Assembly (NCBI RefSeq): GCF_003026815.1
Contig: NZ_PYOG01000001.1
Span: 62,001 to 126,000 of the forward strand
Origin: Photobacterium damselae
GTDB taxonomy: Bacteria > Pseudomonadota > Gammaproteobacteria > Enterobacterales > Vibrionaceae
DNA: 64,000 nt
Direction: 5' to 3'
In this document: piece by piece, positions 53,653 to 63,994 of the stretch
How the letters are laid out: the number at the start of each line of letters is the position of its first letter
Position numbering within the stretch: the stretch's first letter is position 1
Translations under genes and position numbers: made by a program
Notes under the pieces: model-generated
Told to the model about the DNA's origin: nothing
The model's database searches: none
Seen by the model: only the letters and a program-made list of their open reading frames with translations

Positions 53653-53742
53653 AATACTCCTCTACCCTAAATACTCTCAAAGACTGAGAAGTTAGAGCAG
53701 CGGCACAAAACAAAGTTCGCATTAATACGCTTGAGACATAAA

Positions 53743-53775
53743 AAAACCGCCTAATCCAATGAATCAAGCGGTTTT
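53743..53775 (-). terminator. Terminator after serC
   Basis: AAAACCGC pairs with GCGGTTTT with inner partial pairing (CTAAT/AATCAAG); the A run on the + strand gives a T run on the minus strand. Confidence 0.8.
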
Positions 53776-53795
53776 GTGCGTATATATTCACAATT

Positions 53796-54878
53796 CTAGG
53801 CGTGTTTTTTCTCAAACTCTGCCATAAAACGAACAAGAGCTTCAACGCCCTCATAAGGCATTGCATTATAAATAGACGCGCGCATACCACCTACAGCACG
53901 ATGGCCTTTCAGTGCTCTCAAGCCAGCTGCATCGGCTTCTTTTAAGAATAGCTCGTCTAATTCTGGATTTTTTAATTGAAACGGCACATTCATCGCAGAA
54001 CGGTTATCAGGATGAACATTATTTTGATAGAAATCTGAATGATCAATAGCATCATAAAGCAACTTAGCTTTTACTTCATTGCGCTTTTGAATCTCAGCCA
54101 CGCCGCCAATACTTTTCAGCCACTTGAAAACTTCACCAGCTAAATACCATGCAAAAGTCGGTGGCGTATTAAACATCGACTCTTTATCAACGGCTACTGT
54201 GTAATCAAGAATACTTGGTAAGATCTGTTTTGCTTGGCCCAATAAATCATCACGAACGATCACGATAGTCAAACCCGCTGGACCAATATTTTTCTGAGCG
54301 CCTGCGTAAATAACCCCGTATTTTGAAACATCAATTTGGCGAGATAAAATCACTGACGACATATCTGCAATAATCGGTTTATCCGTCACAGGTAAATCGC
54401 GGATCTCAATACCATCGATAGTTTCATTCGGACAAAAATGCACAAAAGCAGCATCGTCTGATAAAGGCCATTGGTTTGCGGGTAAAATAGCGCGCTTACC
54501 GTCGCGTTCACAGGTAATATCAACCGCATTAGGCTGGCAGTACTTACTCGCTTCTTCGACCGCACTGTGAGCCCAAAAACCACCATCCATATAATCAGCA
54601 GTTGTTGCATCACCTAGCAAGTTAAGTGGAACCGCCGCAAATTGGCCTCGAGCGCCACCATGCATAAACAGTACGTGATAATTATCAGGAATAGACAGTA
54701 AATCACGCAGATCTTTTTCTGATTGAGCGGCGATTTCTAAAAATGGTTTGCCACGGTGACTCACTTCCATCACAGAAGTACCCAAGCCATTCCAATCAAC
54801 CAATTCTGCTTGGGCTTTTTTAATAACGTCTGCTGGCATCATTGCAGGGCCAGCACTAAAGTTATAAACCTTATCCAT
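53796..54878 (-). CDS. serC: Phosphoserine aminotransferase
   Basis: A 360-residue PLP enzyme making phosphoserine from 3-phosphohydroxypyruvate, and also needed for pyridoxal phosphate synthesis. It begins [19 protein letters not shown], has [16 protein letters not shown] near residue 75 for phosphate binding, and [18 protein letters not shown] near 192-210, where the lysine forms the Schiff base with PLP. Length equals the family's usual 360-362. It is transcribed alone, downstream of gyrA on the same strand; in many enterobacteria serC is followed by aroA, which is not the case here. Confidence 0.95.
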   Translation of the reverse strand: MDKVYNFSAGPAMMPADVIKKAQAELVDWNGLGTSVMEVSHRGKPFLEIAAQSEKDLRDLLSIPDNYHVLFMHGGARGQFAAVPLNLLGDATTADYMDGGFWAHSAVEEASKYCQPNAVDITCERDGKRAILPANQWPLSDDAAFVHFCPNETIDGIEIRDLPVTDKPIIADMSSVILSRQIDVSKYGVIYAGAQKNIGPAGLTIVIVRDDLLGQAKQILPSILDYTVAVDKESMFNTPPTFAWYLAGEVFKWLKSIGGVAEIQKRNEVKAKLLYDAIDHSDFYQNNVHPDNRSAMNVPFQLKNPELDELFLKEADAAGLRALKGHRAVGGMRASIYNAMPYEGVEALVRFMAEFEKKHA

Positions 54879-55038
54879 GATGTAGATATGCTCCTGCTAT
54901 CAAAATAAATATAAAACTGCACTAGCACAGAAGTAGAAATAAACTGTGACTGTGATCTTCTTTATCACTTTTTACACCTTTCAACTTGATCTGAAAAGGT
55001 TTTTCTTTATACAGTCAGGGCTAAAAGTAGAGATATAA

Positions 55039-55066
55039 AAAAACGCAGCCCAAAGACTGCGTTTAA
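55039..55066 (-). terminator. Terminator after gyrA
   Basis: AAACGCAG pairs with CTGCGTTT across eight bases; the A run on the + strand gives the T tract on the minus strand. Confidence 0.85.
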
Positions 55067-55092
55067 TTTAGAGAATAATACTAAGTTAGTCG

Positions 55093-57714
55093 TTATTCTT
55101 CAGATGAATCGCCCTGCTCAGAATCTGCAGCTGGTGTTTCTGTATTTTCTACTTCGGTGATTTCTGCGTCTTCGATGATATCATCTTCATCCGGCTCATC
55201 AATACGTTGTAGACCAACTACTTTTTCATCTTCTGTAGTACGGATCAGAGTGACACCTTGAGTATTACGACCCACACGGCTTACTTCGGCTACGCGAGTA
55301 CGAACCAGAGTACCACCATTGGTGATCATCATAAATTCGTCACCCTCAAGTACCTGTACCGCACCAACAACTGAACCATTACGCTCAGAAACTTTGATGG
55401 ATACAACACCTTGAGTTGCACGGCTCTTCGCTGGGTATTCCTCAAGCTCTGTACGCTTACCGTAACCATTTTCAGTCACAGTTAATACATCACCATCATT
55501 GTGAGGAACAATCAGAGATACTACATTGTCGCTCTCTGCCAGCTTGATACCGCGAACACCCGCAGCTGTACGGCCCATAGCACGTACTTGGCCTTCGTTG
55601 AATCGAACAACCTTACCTGCTTTAGAGAACAGCATAATGTCATTGTTACCATCTGTGATATCAACACCAATCAGTGTATCTTCATCACGAAGGTTAACCG
55701 CGATAATACCAGCACTACGAGGACGGCTAAAGTCAGTTAGAGGAGTCTTCTTAACTGTACCATCAGCCGTTGCCATGAAGACAAACTTATCTGCTTCGTA
55801 TTCTTTAACTGGAAGAATTGCGGTAATACGCTCATTCTCTTCAAGAGGAAGAATATTAACAATCGGCTTACCACGCGCAGTACGACTTGCTAATGGTAAC
55901 TGGTACACTTTCAGCCAGTACATACGACCGCGAGTCGAGAAGCACAAAATAGTATCGTGAGTATTAGCAACCAGCAGACGTTCAATGAAGTCTTCATCCT
56001 TCATTCGAGTTGCTGCTTTACCTTTACCACCACGACGTTGAGCTTCGTAATCGGTTAGTACTTGGTACTTAACATAGCCTTCATGAGATAAAGTCACTAC
56101 AACATCTTCTTGGTTGATCAAATCTTCCAAATCGATATCGTGAGTTGCCGCTGTGATCTCAGTACGGCGAGCATCATTAAACTGCTCTTTAACTAGCTCT
56201 AACTCTTCACGAATTACTTCCATTAAGCGCTCGGCACTTGACAGGATATGCAGTAATTCAGCGATTTCTTCTAATAGAGTTTTGTATTCATCAAGAATCT
56301 TTTCGTGCTCAAGACCTGTTAGCTTGTGCAGACGAAGATCAAGAATCGCTTGTGCTTGTTGCTCTGTTAAATAATACAGATTGTCACGAATACCAAACTC
56401 TTCAGCAAGCCAATCAGGGCGAGCAGCATCAGTTCCAGCACGTTCAAGCATTGCAGCAACGTTACCTAGCTCCCAACCACGAGCAACAAGGCCTGCTTTA
56501 GCTTCAGCTGGTGTTGGCGCACGGCGAATAAGCTCGATGATTTCATCGATATTTGCCAGAGCAAGAGCCAAACCTTCTAAGATATGAGCACGGTCACGAG
56601 CTTTACGAAGTTCGAAAATAGTACGACGAGTCACCACTTCACGACGGTGGTTAACGAAGCACTTAAGCATCTCTTTTAGGTTGAACAGTTTAGGCTGGCC
56701 ATTGTCCAGTGCAACCATGTTGATGCCGAACGTTGTTTGTAGCTGAGTTTGTGCATAAAGGTTGTTTAGAACCACCTCACCCACAGCATCACGCTTACAT
56801 TCAATAACAATACGCATACCGTCTTTATCTGACTCATCACGTAGTGCACTGATGCCTTCAACTTTCTTTTCTTTAACCAGTTCAGCAATCTTTTCAATCA
56901 AGCGAGCTTTGTTCACCTGATATGGGATTTCTGTAACGATAATGGTTTCTCTACCATTCTTGTCTGCTTCGATCTCAGCTTTTGAACGCATGTAGATCTT
57001 ACCGCGACCAGTCTTATAGGCATCGATGATACCTTTACGACCACTGATCATTGCCGCAGTTGGGAAGTCAGGACCAGGAATGTATTCCATTAACTGATCG
57101 ATAGTGATTTCTTCATTATCGATATAAGCCAAACAACCATCGATGACTTCACCTAGGTTATGAGGCGGAATGTTAGTTGCCATACCAACGGCGATACCAG
57201 ATGAACCATTTACCAGCAGGTTTGGAATTTTCGTTGGTAGTACTGCTGGAATGTGCTCGGTACCGTCATAGTTAGGTACATAATCAACCGTGTCTTTTTC
57301 AAGGTCAGCAAGCAGCTCGTGAGCAATTTTTGACATACGAACTTCGGTATAACGCATTGCCGCAGCCGAGTCACCATCGATAGAACCGAAGTTACCCTGA
57401 CCATCCACCAGCATATAACGAAGTGAGAACGGTTGTGCCATACGTACGATAGTGTCATAAACAGCACTATCACCATGAGGGTGATATTTACCGATTACGT
57501 CACCGACCACACGGGCAGATTTTTTGTAAGCTTTATTCCAGTCATTGCCCAGTACATTCATCGCGAATAAAACGCGGCGGTGTACTGGCTTTAGGCCATC
57601 ACGCACATCAGGAAGAGCACGACCAACGATAACTGACATCGCATAGTCGAGGTATGAGCCTTTCAGCTCCTCTTCAATGTTTACGGGCGTGATCTCTTTT
57701 GCAAGATCGCTCAT
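55093..57714 (-). CDS. gyrA: DNA gyrase subunit A
   Basis: An 873-residue subunit of the type II topoisomerase that introduces negative supercoils. It starts with [20 protein letters not shown], collinear with E. coli GyrA, so numbering can be transferred: the quinolone region reads [11 protein letters not shown] with Ser83 and Asp87, the quinolone-sensitive residues; the active tyrosine lies in AAMRYTEVR (Tyr122). The GyrA box QRRGGKG, which wraps DNA, is present near residue 560, and six blade-like repeats follow. The acidic tail ([12 protein letters not shown]...) ends the protein. It is monocistronic on the minus strand. Confidence 0.97.
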   Translation of the reverse strand: MSDLAKEITPVNIEEELKGSYLDYAMSVIVGRALPDVRDGLKPVHRRVLFAMNVLGNDWNKAYKKSARVVGDVIGKYHPHGDSAVYDTIVRMAQPFSLRYMLVDGQGNFGSIDGDSAAAMRYTEVRMSKIAHELLADLEKDTVDYVPNYDGTEHIPAVLPTKIPNLLVNGSSGIAVGMATNIPPHNLGEVIDGCLAYIDNEEITIDQLMEYIPGPDFPTAAMISGRKGIIDAYKTGRGKIYMRSKAEIEADKNGRETIIVTEIPYQVNKARLIEKIAELVKEKKVEGISALRDESDKDGMRIVIECKRDAVGEVVLNNLYAQTQLQTTFGINMVALDNGQPKLFNLKEMLKCFVNHRREVVTRRTIFELRKARDRAHILEGLALALANIDEIIELIRRAPTPAEAKAGLVARGWELGNVAAMLERAGTDAARPDWLAEEFGIRDNLYYLTEQQAQAILDLRLHKLTGLEHEKILDEYKTLLEEIAELLHILSSAERLMEVIREELELVKEQFNDARRTEITAATHDIDLEDLINQEDVVVTLSHEGYVKYQVLTDYEAQRRGGKGKAATRMKDEDFIERLLVANTHDTILCFSTRGRMYWLKVYQLPLASRTARGKPIVNILPLEENERITAILPVKEYEADKFVFMATADGTVKKTPLTDFSRPRSAGIIAVNLRDEDTLIGVDITDGNNDIMLFSKAGKVVRFNEGQVRAMGRTAAGVRGIKLAESDNVVSLIVPHNDGDVLTVTENGYGKRTELEEYPAKSRATQGVVSIKVSERNGSVVGAVQVLEGDEFMMITNGGTLVRTRVAEVSRVGRNTQGVTLIRTTEDEKVVGLQRIDEPDEDDIIEDAEITEVENTETPAADSEQGDSSEE

Positions 57715-58157
57715 GGAGCCAATATCCCTCAGGTAATTTCTATCGTATTTTTGATACGTTTAAGGTTCGAAAATATAGCATATTTCGGCCTCAATAGGCA
57801 CACCTTTCACGATTTATGTTGTGAGTAATTTAGCGAAAATCTAAAAAAACCCAAGTAATTGAGGACACTTCTGTGAAAACTTTGACATAGCTTGTTCAAA
57901 AAACATCCAAAAGCCATTTTATTACAGCTAATTACTCACTTTGTCACAACACTGTACAAAAGTTATAACCATTTGTAAAAATGCGATTGTAACTCAAGTT
58001 CTTAATGATAAAGCATCAATATGTTTGCATTTCATACGAATACGAGCTTCATCACTCTTATTTTATATAAAAACCCTATACTGAGTCTGGTTACTTCATT
58101 TAGCGGTTGAACTAACTTTCACCCCTCCTTTTACTGTCTTAATTTGGTGAGGTTATT
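57715..58157. other. Divergent region, gyrA / small membrane protein
   Basis: 443 AT-rich bases containing the gyrA promoter. No additional gene, RNA or named operator was recognised. Confidence 0.4.
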
Positions 58158-58301
58158 ATGTTTAGCACAATCATTAATACCCTAGGTTTATGCATACTTG
58201 GCGGCAAATATATCCTAATTCTCATTCTTACAGCGTTAACCGTCTTCTCAGGTTCTTTTAATCCCGAGATCGCAGTATTACAACTGGCTGAGAACAACTA
58301 A
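58158..58301 (+). CDS. Unannotated 47-residue single-helix membrane protein
   Basis: An ATG at 58158 preceded by GGTGAGGT at a good distance opens a 47-codon frame ending TAA at 58301. The protein has one hydrophobic helix (about residues 18-33, YILILILTALTVFSG) with a polar end containing NPEIAVLQLAENN. Its composition and ribosome site look real, but it is too short to judge by codon use. It lies between gyrA and ubiG on the + strand, 73 bases before ubiG, and could be co-transcribed with it. I do not recognise it. Confidence 0.5.
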   Translation: MFSTIINTLGLCILGGKYILILILTALTVFSGSFNPEIAVLQLAENN

Positions 58302-58374
58302 GTGCAATCTACTTTGCAACAGCGTTTAATTTTCGCATAATGCGCCATTATTTAAGGAAAAATGGCGCATAAAC

Positions 58375-59085
58375 ATGACCAAGCAGTTAAATGTCGATCC
58401 CGCTGAGATCAGTAAATTTGAAGATATGGCATCACGCTGGTGGGATCCTGAAGGCGAATTTAAGCCTCTTCATCAAATCAACCCTCTTCGTCTTAATTTT
58501 GTTATCGACAAAGCCGATGGTTTATTTGGCAAAAAGGTTCTCGATGTCGGCTGCGGTGGGGGTATTCTCGCAGAAAGTATGGCGGTAGAAGGCGCAGATG
58601 TTACCGGTCTAGATATGGGTAAAGAACCGCTCACAGTCGCACGTTTACATGCTCTTGAAACTGGCGTAAAACTTGAGTACGTCCAAGCAACCGCTGAAGA
58701 ACACGCAGAAGAAAACCCACAAGCTTATGATGTGGTCACCTGTATGGAAATGTTAGAGCATGTCCCGGATCCAGCCTCGGTTATTGCTGCATGTGCAAAA
58801 ATGGTTAAACCTGGTGGTCATGTCTTCTTCTCAACCCTAAATCGTAATATCAAATCCTATCTTTTTGCGATTGTTGGCGCAGAACATCTGCTAAAAATTG
58901 TTCCTAAAGGCACTCACCATCACGAAAAATTCATTCGCCCTTCAGAAATGATGGCAATGATAGATCGAACAGAGCTACAAGATAAGCACATCACAGGCTT
59001 GCATTATAACCCTTTAACTAATACCTATCGTTTGGGTACTAACGTTGATGTGAACTACATTGTCCATACGATTAAGCAAGTTTAA
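58375..59085 (+). CDS. ubiG: Ubiquinone biosynthesis O-methyltransferase
   Basis: A 236-residue SAM-dependent methyltransferase that carries out both O-methylations in ubiquinone synthesis. The N-terminus contains [28 protein letters not shown], a UbiG hallmark. Motif I of the SAM site is [16 protein letters not shown] (about residues 56-71), followed by VTGLDMG and [21 protein letters not shown] and [13 protein letters not shown] also fit. As in E. coli it sits between gyrA (divergent) and nrdAB. ATG 58375 gives the usual N-terminus; the upstream ribosome site is weak. Confidence 0.95.
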   Translation: MTKQLNVDPAEISKFEDMASRWWDPEGEFKPLHQINPLRLNFVIDKADGLFGKKVLDVGCGGGILAESMAVEGADVTGLDMGKEPLTVARLHALETGVKLEYVQATAEEHAEENPQAYDVVTCMEMLEHVPDPASVIAACAKMVKPGGHVFFSTLNRNIKSYLFAIVGAEHLLKIVPKGTHHHEKFIRPSEMMAMIDRTELQDKHITGLHYNPLTNTYRLGTNVDVNYIVHTIKQV

Positions 59086-59369
59086 AATGAACTAAACTGA
59101 CTGGTATGCAGTAATCATAGGGCTTCAAATATTGGCGAAGCCCTAGGTTAAAAAATACAGATTCTTATTATTCATGTTGTTACTGGTTAATCCCCTTACA
59201 AAGTCAATAATTAAGCAATTAGGCTAGTAATACAAAGAACAGAAAAATCAATATAAAAAAATTTTTTTTCTCTCTAAGATGCTGAATTAATGGTTGCATT
59301 TTTCTATGTTACTGACAGCTCTGAGGACATCAGTCAGTAGGTACTAACTATTTTGCCCCAATCCCCAAC

Positions 59370-59378
59370 TTATCCACA
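59370..59378 (+). promoter_or_regulatory. DnaA box upstream of nrdA
   Basis: TTATCCACA is the perfect DnaA box. E. coli nrdAB is also controlled by DnaA boxes. Confidence 0.65.
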
Positions 59379-59447
59379 AGCGGTCAAAAAATACCATCTT
59401 GCCAAAACCCATTTTCAACACTATCTTGTAATCAAATAAGCTCAACA

Positions 59448-59463
59448 CCCCTATATATAGTGT
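59448..59463. promoter_or_regulatory. NrdR-like box upstream of nrdA
   Basis: CCCCTATATATAGTGT fits the NrdR consensus acaCwAtATaTwGtgt at the core and right half; 107 bases before nrdA. Confidence 0.6.
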
Positions 59464-59482
59464 TTTTGTAAAAGTGTGCTTT

Positions 59483-59498
59483 TGTAACAAAGATCACA
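59483..59498. promoter_or_regulatory. CRP-like site upstream of nrdA
   Basis: TGTAACAAAGATCACA fits TGTGA-N6-TCACA with one mismatch. Confidence 0.4.
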
Positions 59499-59530
59499 TC
59501 TTTCACTAACTTTTATCGCATTTTTGCAAA

Positions 59531-59544
59531 ATATACCGGTATAT
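59531..59544. promoter_or_regulatory. 14-base palindrome before nrdA
   Basis: ATATACCGGTATAT is perfectly palindromic, 26 bases before the start codon. It might be a second, diverged NrdR box, but lies 82 bases from the first rather than the usual about 31. Confidence 0.4.
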
Positions 59545-59570
59545 GGGATTTTCTGGGAATAAGACTAAAA

Positions 59571-61838
59571 ATGACTCAACAGCTAACTGTTACTAAGCGT
59601 GATGGACGAACAGAAACACTTGATCTAGACAAAATTCACCGAGTTCTAGATTGGGCAGCAGAAGGACTTGAAAATGTCTCTGTATCACAAGTTGAACTGA
59701 AATCTCACATTCAGTTTTATGATGGCATGCGTACTGAAGATATTCATGAAACCATCATTAAAGCAGCGGCTGATCTCATCTCTGAAGAAACCCCTGACTA
59801 CCAATACATGGCAGCACGCCTTGCCATTTTCCACCTACGTAAAAAAGCGTATGGTCAATTCGAGCCACCAACACTTTATAAGCACGTATCTCACCTTGTA
59901 GAGCAAGGCAAGTACGATAAACATCTGCTTGAAGACTATACCGAAGAAGAATTTGCGGTGATTGATACTTTTATTGATCACTGGCGCGATATGAACTTTT
60001 CTTATGCTGCCGTTAAACAGCTAGAAGGTAAATACCTAGTTCAAAACCGCGTATCTGGCGAAATCTTTGAAAGCGCACAGTTCTTATATGTATTAATCGC
60101 TGCGTGTCTCTTTGCAAAATATCCAAAAGAGACTCGTCTTGACTACATTAAACGTTTCTATGATGCGGCATCAACATTTAAGATTTCACTACCGACACCA
60201 ATTATGTCTGGTGTACGTACCCCTACCCGCCAATTCAGTTCATGTGTATTGATTGAATGTGATGATAGCCTAGACTCAATTAACGCAACGGCAAGTTCGA
60301 TCGTTCGTTACGTCTCTCAGCGCGCAGGTATTGGTATTAATGCTGGCCGTATTCGCGCATTGGGTTCTGAAATCCGCGGTGGTGAAGCATTCCACACTGG
60401 TTGTATTCCATTTTACAAATATTTCCAAACTGCGGTTAAATGCTGTTCTCAAGGCGGCGTACGTGGTGGTGCAGCAACACTGTTCTATCCTTTATGGCAC
60501 CGTGAAGTTGAGTCATTACTGGTACTAAAAAATAACCGTGGTGTTGAAGAAAACCGTGTTCGTCATATGGACTATGGTGTTCAGATCAACAAGTTGATGT
60601 ATACCCGTCTAATTAAAGGCGAAAACATCTCGCTATTTTCACCATCTGATGTTCCAGGGCTATACGATGCATTCTTTGCTGATCAAGTTGAGTTTGAGCG
60701 TCTATATACCCAATATGAACAAGATGAGAGTATTAAGAAGCAATCTGTTAAAGCGATTGATCTATTCTCTCTATTGATGCAAGAGCGAGCTTCAACTGGC
60801 CGAATTTATGTGCAAAACGTTGACCACTGTAATACACACAGTCCGTTTGACCCATCAGTAGCACCGATTCGCCAATCTAACCTGTGTCTTGAAATTGCAC
60901 TACCAACAAAACCACTAAACAATGTTGAAGATGAAAATGGTGAAATTGCACTATGTACGCTATCGGCATTTAACCTAGGTGCAATTGATTCACTAGACGA
61001 TCTGGAAGAGCTCGCAGAACTGACCGTTCGTGCCCTTGATGCTCTATTAGATTACCAGGACTACCCGCTACCAGCAGCTCGTCGTTCAACCATGAATCGT
61101 CGTACACTTGGTGTTGGTGTTATTAACTTTGCTTATTACTTAGCGAAGAATGGTGTCCGTTATTCAGATGGCAGTGCGAACAACCTGACTCATGAAGCAT
61201 TTGAAGCAATTCAATACTACTTGCTAAAAGCTTCTCTTGGTTTAGCAAAAGAACAAGGTGCTTGTCCTGCGTTTAACGAAACAACATACGCGCAAGGCAT
61301 TCTTCCAATTGATACTTATAAGAAAGATATCGATAAGATCTGCAGTGCAGAATTACGTTACGACTGGGAAACCCTACGTGAAGAAATTAAAACTCACGGT
61401 CTACGTAACTCAACATTGTCAGCTTTAATGCCATCTGAGACATCCTCTCAGATCTCGAACGCAACCAATGGTATTGAACCACCACGAGGCTACGTTTCAG
61501 TAAAAGCATCAAAAGACGGTATCTTGAAGCAAGTAGTTCCTGAGTACACTAAGTACAAAGACAACTATGAACTTCTTTGGAACATCGGCGGCAATGATGG
61601 CTACTTACAACTAGTCGGTATTATGCAAAAGTTCATTGATCAGGCTATTTCAGCCAACACCAACTATGACCCATCTCGTCAGCCTGGTGGTAAAGTTCCA
61701 ATGAAACTCTTGCTAAAAGACCTATTAACAGCGTATAAACTCGGTGTTAAGACTCTGTACTACCATAACACTCGTGATGGTGCATCAGATAGCCAAGGCG
61801 ACATGGGTGCAGACGATTGCACTAGTTGTAAAATCTAA
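59571..61838 (+). CDS. nrdA: Class Ia ribonucleotide reductase, alpha subunit
   Basis: A 755-residue catalytic subunit converting ribonucleoside diphosphates to deoxy forms in aerobic growth. Residues 1-90 are the ATP cone (TVTKRDGRTETLDLDKIHRVLDW) that senses ATP/dATP. RQFSSCVLIECDD carries the first redox cysteine, SNLCLEIALPT the radical Cys with Asn and Glu, RHMDYGVQINKLM a family signature, and the C-terminal DDCTSCKI the cysteine pair that receives electrons from thioredoxin. It shares an operon with nrdB (46 bases on) and yfaE. DnaA and NrdR-like sites lie upstream. Confidence 0.97.
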   Translation: MTQQLTVTKRDGRTETLDLDKIHRVLDWAAEGLENVSVSQVELKSHIQFYDGMRTEDIHETIIKAAADLISEETPDYQYMAARLAIFHLRKKAYGQFEPPTLYKHVSHLVEQGKYDKHLLEDYTEEEFAVIDTFIDHWRDMNFSYAAVKQLEGKYLVQNRVSGEIFESAQFLYVLIAACLFAKYPKETRLDYIKRFYDAASTFKISLPTPIMSGVRTPTRQFSSCVLIECDDSLDSINATASSIVRYVSQRAGIGINAGRIRALGSEIRGGEAFHTGCIPFYKYFQTAVKCCSQGGVRGGAATLFYPLWHREVESLLVLKNNRGVEENRVRHMDYGVQINKLMYTRLIKGENISLFSPSDVPGLYDAFFADQVEFERLYTQYEQDESIKKQSVKAIDLFSLLMQERASTGRIYVQNVDHCNTHSPFDPSVAPIRQSNLCLEIALPTKPLNNVEDENGEIALCTLSAFNLGAIDSLDDLEELAELTVRALDALLDYQDYPLPAARRSTMNRRTLGVGVINFAYYLAKNGVRYSDGSANNLTHEAFEAIQYYLLKASLGLAKEQGACPAFNETTYAQGILPIDTYKKDIDKICSAELRYDWETLREEIKTHGLRNSTLSALMPSETSSQISNATNGIEPPRGYVSVKASKDGILKQVVPEYTKYKDNYELLWNIGGNDGYLQLVGIMQKFIDQAISANTNYDPSRQPGGKVPMKLLLKDLLTAYKLGVKTLYYHNTRDGASDSQGDMGADDCTSCKI

Positions 61839-61884
61839 TTATTAAGAGGGAGCGTTCAGCTCCCCTTTGATTTCCGAGGAAATG

Positions 61885-63018
61885 ATGGCATACAGCACTT
61901 TTTGTCAAACTCATAATGATCAGCTAAAAGAGCCAATGTTCTTTGGTCAGCCAGTAAACGTTGCTCGCTACGATCAACAAAAGTTTGAGATTTTCGAAAA
62001 ATTAATTGAAAAACAGCTTTCCTTCTTTTGGCGTCCAGAAGAAGTGGACGTATCGGGTGACCGCATCGATTACAATAATCTGCCCGATCACGAAAAACAC
62101 ATTTTCATCAGTAACTTAAAATATCAGACGCTACTAGATTCAATCCAAGGCCGCAGTCCAAACGTAGCTCTGCTTCCTATTGTTTCTCTACCAGAGCTTG
62201 AAACTTGGATTGAAACTTGGTCATTTTCAGAAACTATCCACTCTCGCTCTTACACGCATATTATTCGTAATATCGTTAATGATCCTGCGATTGTATTTGA
62301 TGATATTGTATCTAACGAATACATCATCAAACGTGCCGGTGATATCTCAAGATATTATGATGAATTGATCAGCGCAACAAACGACTACCACCGCTTAGGT
62401 GAAGGTACGCACACGGTTGATGGTAAAACAATCACCATCAATCTACGCGATCTAAAGAAAAAGCTATATCTATGCATTATGTCCGTTAACGCACTAGAAG
62501 CTATTCGTTTCTATGTGAGTTTTGCTTGTTCTTTTGCCTTTGCAGAGCGCGAGTTAATGGAAGGTAATGCGAAAATCATTAAGCTTATTGCCCGTGATGA
62601 AGCGCTTCATCTAACAGGTACTCAGCATATTCTTAACTTGCTACGCAATGGTCATGATGACCCAGAAATGGCTGAAATTGCTAAAGAGAGTGAAGCAGAA
62701 TGCTTTGATATCTTTAAGCGCGCAGCAGAACAAGAAAAAGAATGGGCAGAATACCTATTTAAAGACGGTTCAATGATTGGTCTTAATAAAGATATTCTTT
62801 GCCAATACGTAGAATATATTACTAACTTACGTATGAACGCAGTTGGCCTTGAGCACGCATACACTGGCGCGACTCAAAACCCAATCCCATGGATCAACTC
62901 TTGGTTATCATCAGATAATGTCCAAGTTGCGCCACAAGAAGCAGAAATCAGTTCTTATCTTGTTGGTCAGATCGATAATGATGTAAGTGTTGACGATCTA
63001 GGTGACTTTGAACTATGA
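61885..63018 (+). CDS. nrdB: Class Ia ribonucleotide reductase, beta subunit
   Basis: A 377-residue di-iron protein that holds the tyrosyl radical. Iron ligands lie in [13 protein letters not shown]-adjacent D/E and in [16 protein letters not shown], which also contains the radical tyrosine, and in [30 protein letters not shown]. The ending ([22 protein letters not shown]) binds NrdA. ATG 61885 is chosen because CGAGG lies just upstream and MAYSTF matches E. coli NrdB; an ATG three bases earlier and a TTG at 61867 are less likely. Its stop overlaps the start of yfaE by four bases (ATGA). Confidence 0.97.
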   Translation: MAYSTFCQTHNDQLKEPMFFGQPVNVARYDQQKFEIFEKLIEKQLSFFWRPEEVDVSGDRIDYNNLPDHEKHIFISNLKYQTLLDSIQGRSPNVALLPIVSLPELETWIETWSFSETIHSRSYTHIIRNIVNDPAIVFDDIVSNEYIIKRAGDISRYYDELISATNDYHRLGEGTHTVDGKTITINLRDLKKKLYLCIMSVNALEAIRFYVSFACSFAFAERELMEGNAKIIKLIARDEALHLTGTQHILNLLRNGHDDPEMAEIAKESEAECFDIFKRAAEQEKEWAEYLFKDGSMIGLNKDILCQYVEYITNLRMNAVGLEHAYTGATQNPIPWINSWLSSDNVQVAPQEAEISSYLVGQIDNDVSVDDLGDFEL

Positions 63019-63305
63019 GTTCACTGACCATTAAGGTTAATGGTATTGAGGTTCACGGCAACAGTCGTGAACCGTTGCTCGTGCAATTAGAACAAGCCGG
63101 GCTACAACCAGAATACCAATGCCGAAATGGAATGTGTGGCGCTTGCCGTTGCAAACTCAAATCTGGAGCAGTAGATCAACAAGACAGCATGGCATTTATT
63201 GGACCTAATGAGATTTTATCTTGTTGTTCAAAACCCAAAAGCCATATTGAGATTGAATTTGACTATCAGCTCACTTTTACAGAAATCAAAAAGACCGCAG
63301 AATAA
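63015..63305 (+). CDS. yfaE: 2Fe-2S ferredoxin for NrdB radical maintenance (YfaE)
   Basis: A 96-residue plant-type ferredoxin that supplies electrons to rebuild the di-iron tyrosyl cofactor of NrdB. The cluster ligands appear as [13 protein letters not shown] (three cysteines plus one) and the distant Cys in [10 protein letters not shown]. It begins inside the nrdB stop, so the two are co-translated, and its own stop lies inside the stem of the operon terminator. Length and position equal those of E. coli YfaE. Confidence 0.94.
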   Translation: MSSLTIKVNGIEVHGNSREPLLVQLEQAGLQPEYQCRNGMCGACRCKLKSGAVDQQDSMAFIGPNEILSCCSKPKSHIEIEFDYQLTFTEIKKTAE

Positions 63306-63316
63306 GCGGTCTTTTT
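63290..63316 (+). terminator. Terminator of nrdAB-yfaE, overlapping the yfaE stop
   Basis: AAAGACCGC pairs with GCGGTCTTT across seven bases, followed by TT; the stem begins in the last codons of yfaE. Confidence 0.85.
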
Positions 63317-63352
63317 GATGTTGAAGCACAAGCTAACGATTAAGCTTATCTC

Positions 63353-63994
63353 TTACTTCTTAATACACATCACATGATAGACACCGTCTTCTACTTCGGT
63401 TCCTTCTGTTTCATGCTCAAAACCTGGGAACTCTTTATCCCACACTTCAAGACTGCGCAGATAACCGATTTGTGGGCTACTTGCATCACCAAAACTCTCT
63501 CCTGACATTAACATCGGAATACCCGGTGGATATGGAATCACAGCATTAGCAGCAACACGGCCAGCTAAGTCATGAGATGGAACCATTTCAACATTATTAT
63601 CAATGATTTCAGCAAATGCAGCGCGAGGAGTCACGACCGCCTCAGGTAAGGTTGAATAAGCAGCATTGAGTTTTTCTGATGGCACATGATCTTTAAGATA
63701 TTTAAACATCTTATCTCCCAAATCTTTAAGGCCCATATGCCCATAAACTTCAGGATGATCATTGGCTAATTGAGGTAAAACCGATTTAAGAGGTGTGTTA
63801 TTGTCATAGTGCTTTTTAAAGCTTAGTAACGTATTCACCAGTGTTGCCCACTTACCTTTGGTGATCCCCATCGAGAATAAGAACATCACCTGAAAATCCG
63901 TGGTACGCGTAGGAACTATGCCAAAACGTGTAAGGTATTGCGTAACTAATGCCGCAGGTACGCCTGTATCAAGTAACTTACCATCATCTCCCAT
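63353..63994 (-). CDS. Orn/Lys/Arg decarboxylase, C-terminal part (gene runs off the right edge)
   Basis: The last 213 residues of a PLP-dependent basic amino-acid decarboxylase of fold III-like (AdiA/SpeF/CadA) class, full length usually 710-760. LAGRVAANAVIPYPPGIPMLMSGESFG is the signature of the C-terminal domain, and LRSLEVWDKEFPGFEHETEG the usual end. The N-terminal and PLP-binding parts, including the lysine, lie outside the window, so ornithine, lysine and arginine as substrates cannot be told apart. It converges on yfaE with a short gap. Confidence 0.88.
   Translation of the reverse strand: MGDDGKLLDTGVPAALVTQYLTRFGIVPTRTTDFQVMFLFSMGITKGKWATLVNTLLSFKKHYDNNTPLKSVLPQLANDHPEVYGHMGLKDLGDKMFKYLKDHVPSEKLNAAYSTLPEAVVTPRAAFAEIIDNNVEMVPSHDLAGRVAANAVIPYPPGIPMLMSGESFGDASSPQIGYLRSLEVWDKEFPGFEHETEGTEVEDGVYHVMCIKK

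Larger units (their letters stand above)
59086..59570. other. Upstream region of nrdAB
   Basis: 485 bases with no gene. A hairpin TAGGGCTTC/GAAGCCCTA (59118-59145) follows ubiG without a T tract. A DnaA box, an NrdR-like box, a CRP-like site and a 14-base palindrome precede nrdA. Confidence 0.55.

Noticed and set aside
55501-56587. Several plus-strand frames inside gyrA
   Set aside because: They are antisense shadows of a highly conserved gene.
59118-59145. Hairpin after ubiG as a terminator
   Set aside because: A good stem but no T tract follows on either strand, so it is not called a terminator.
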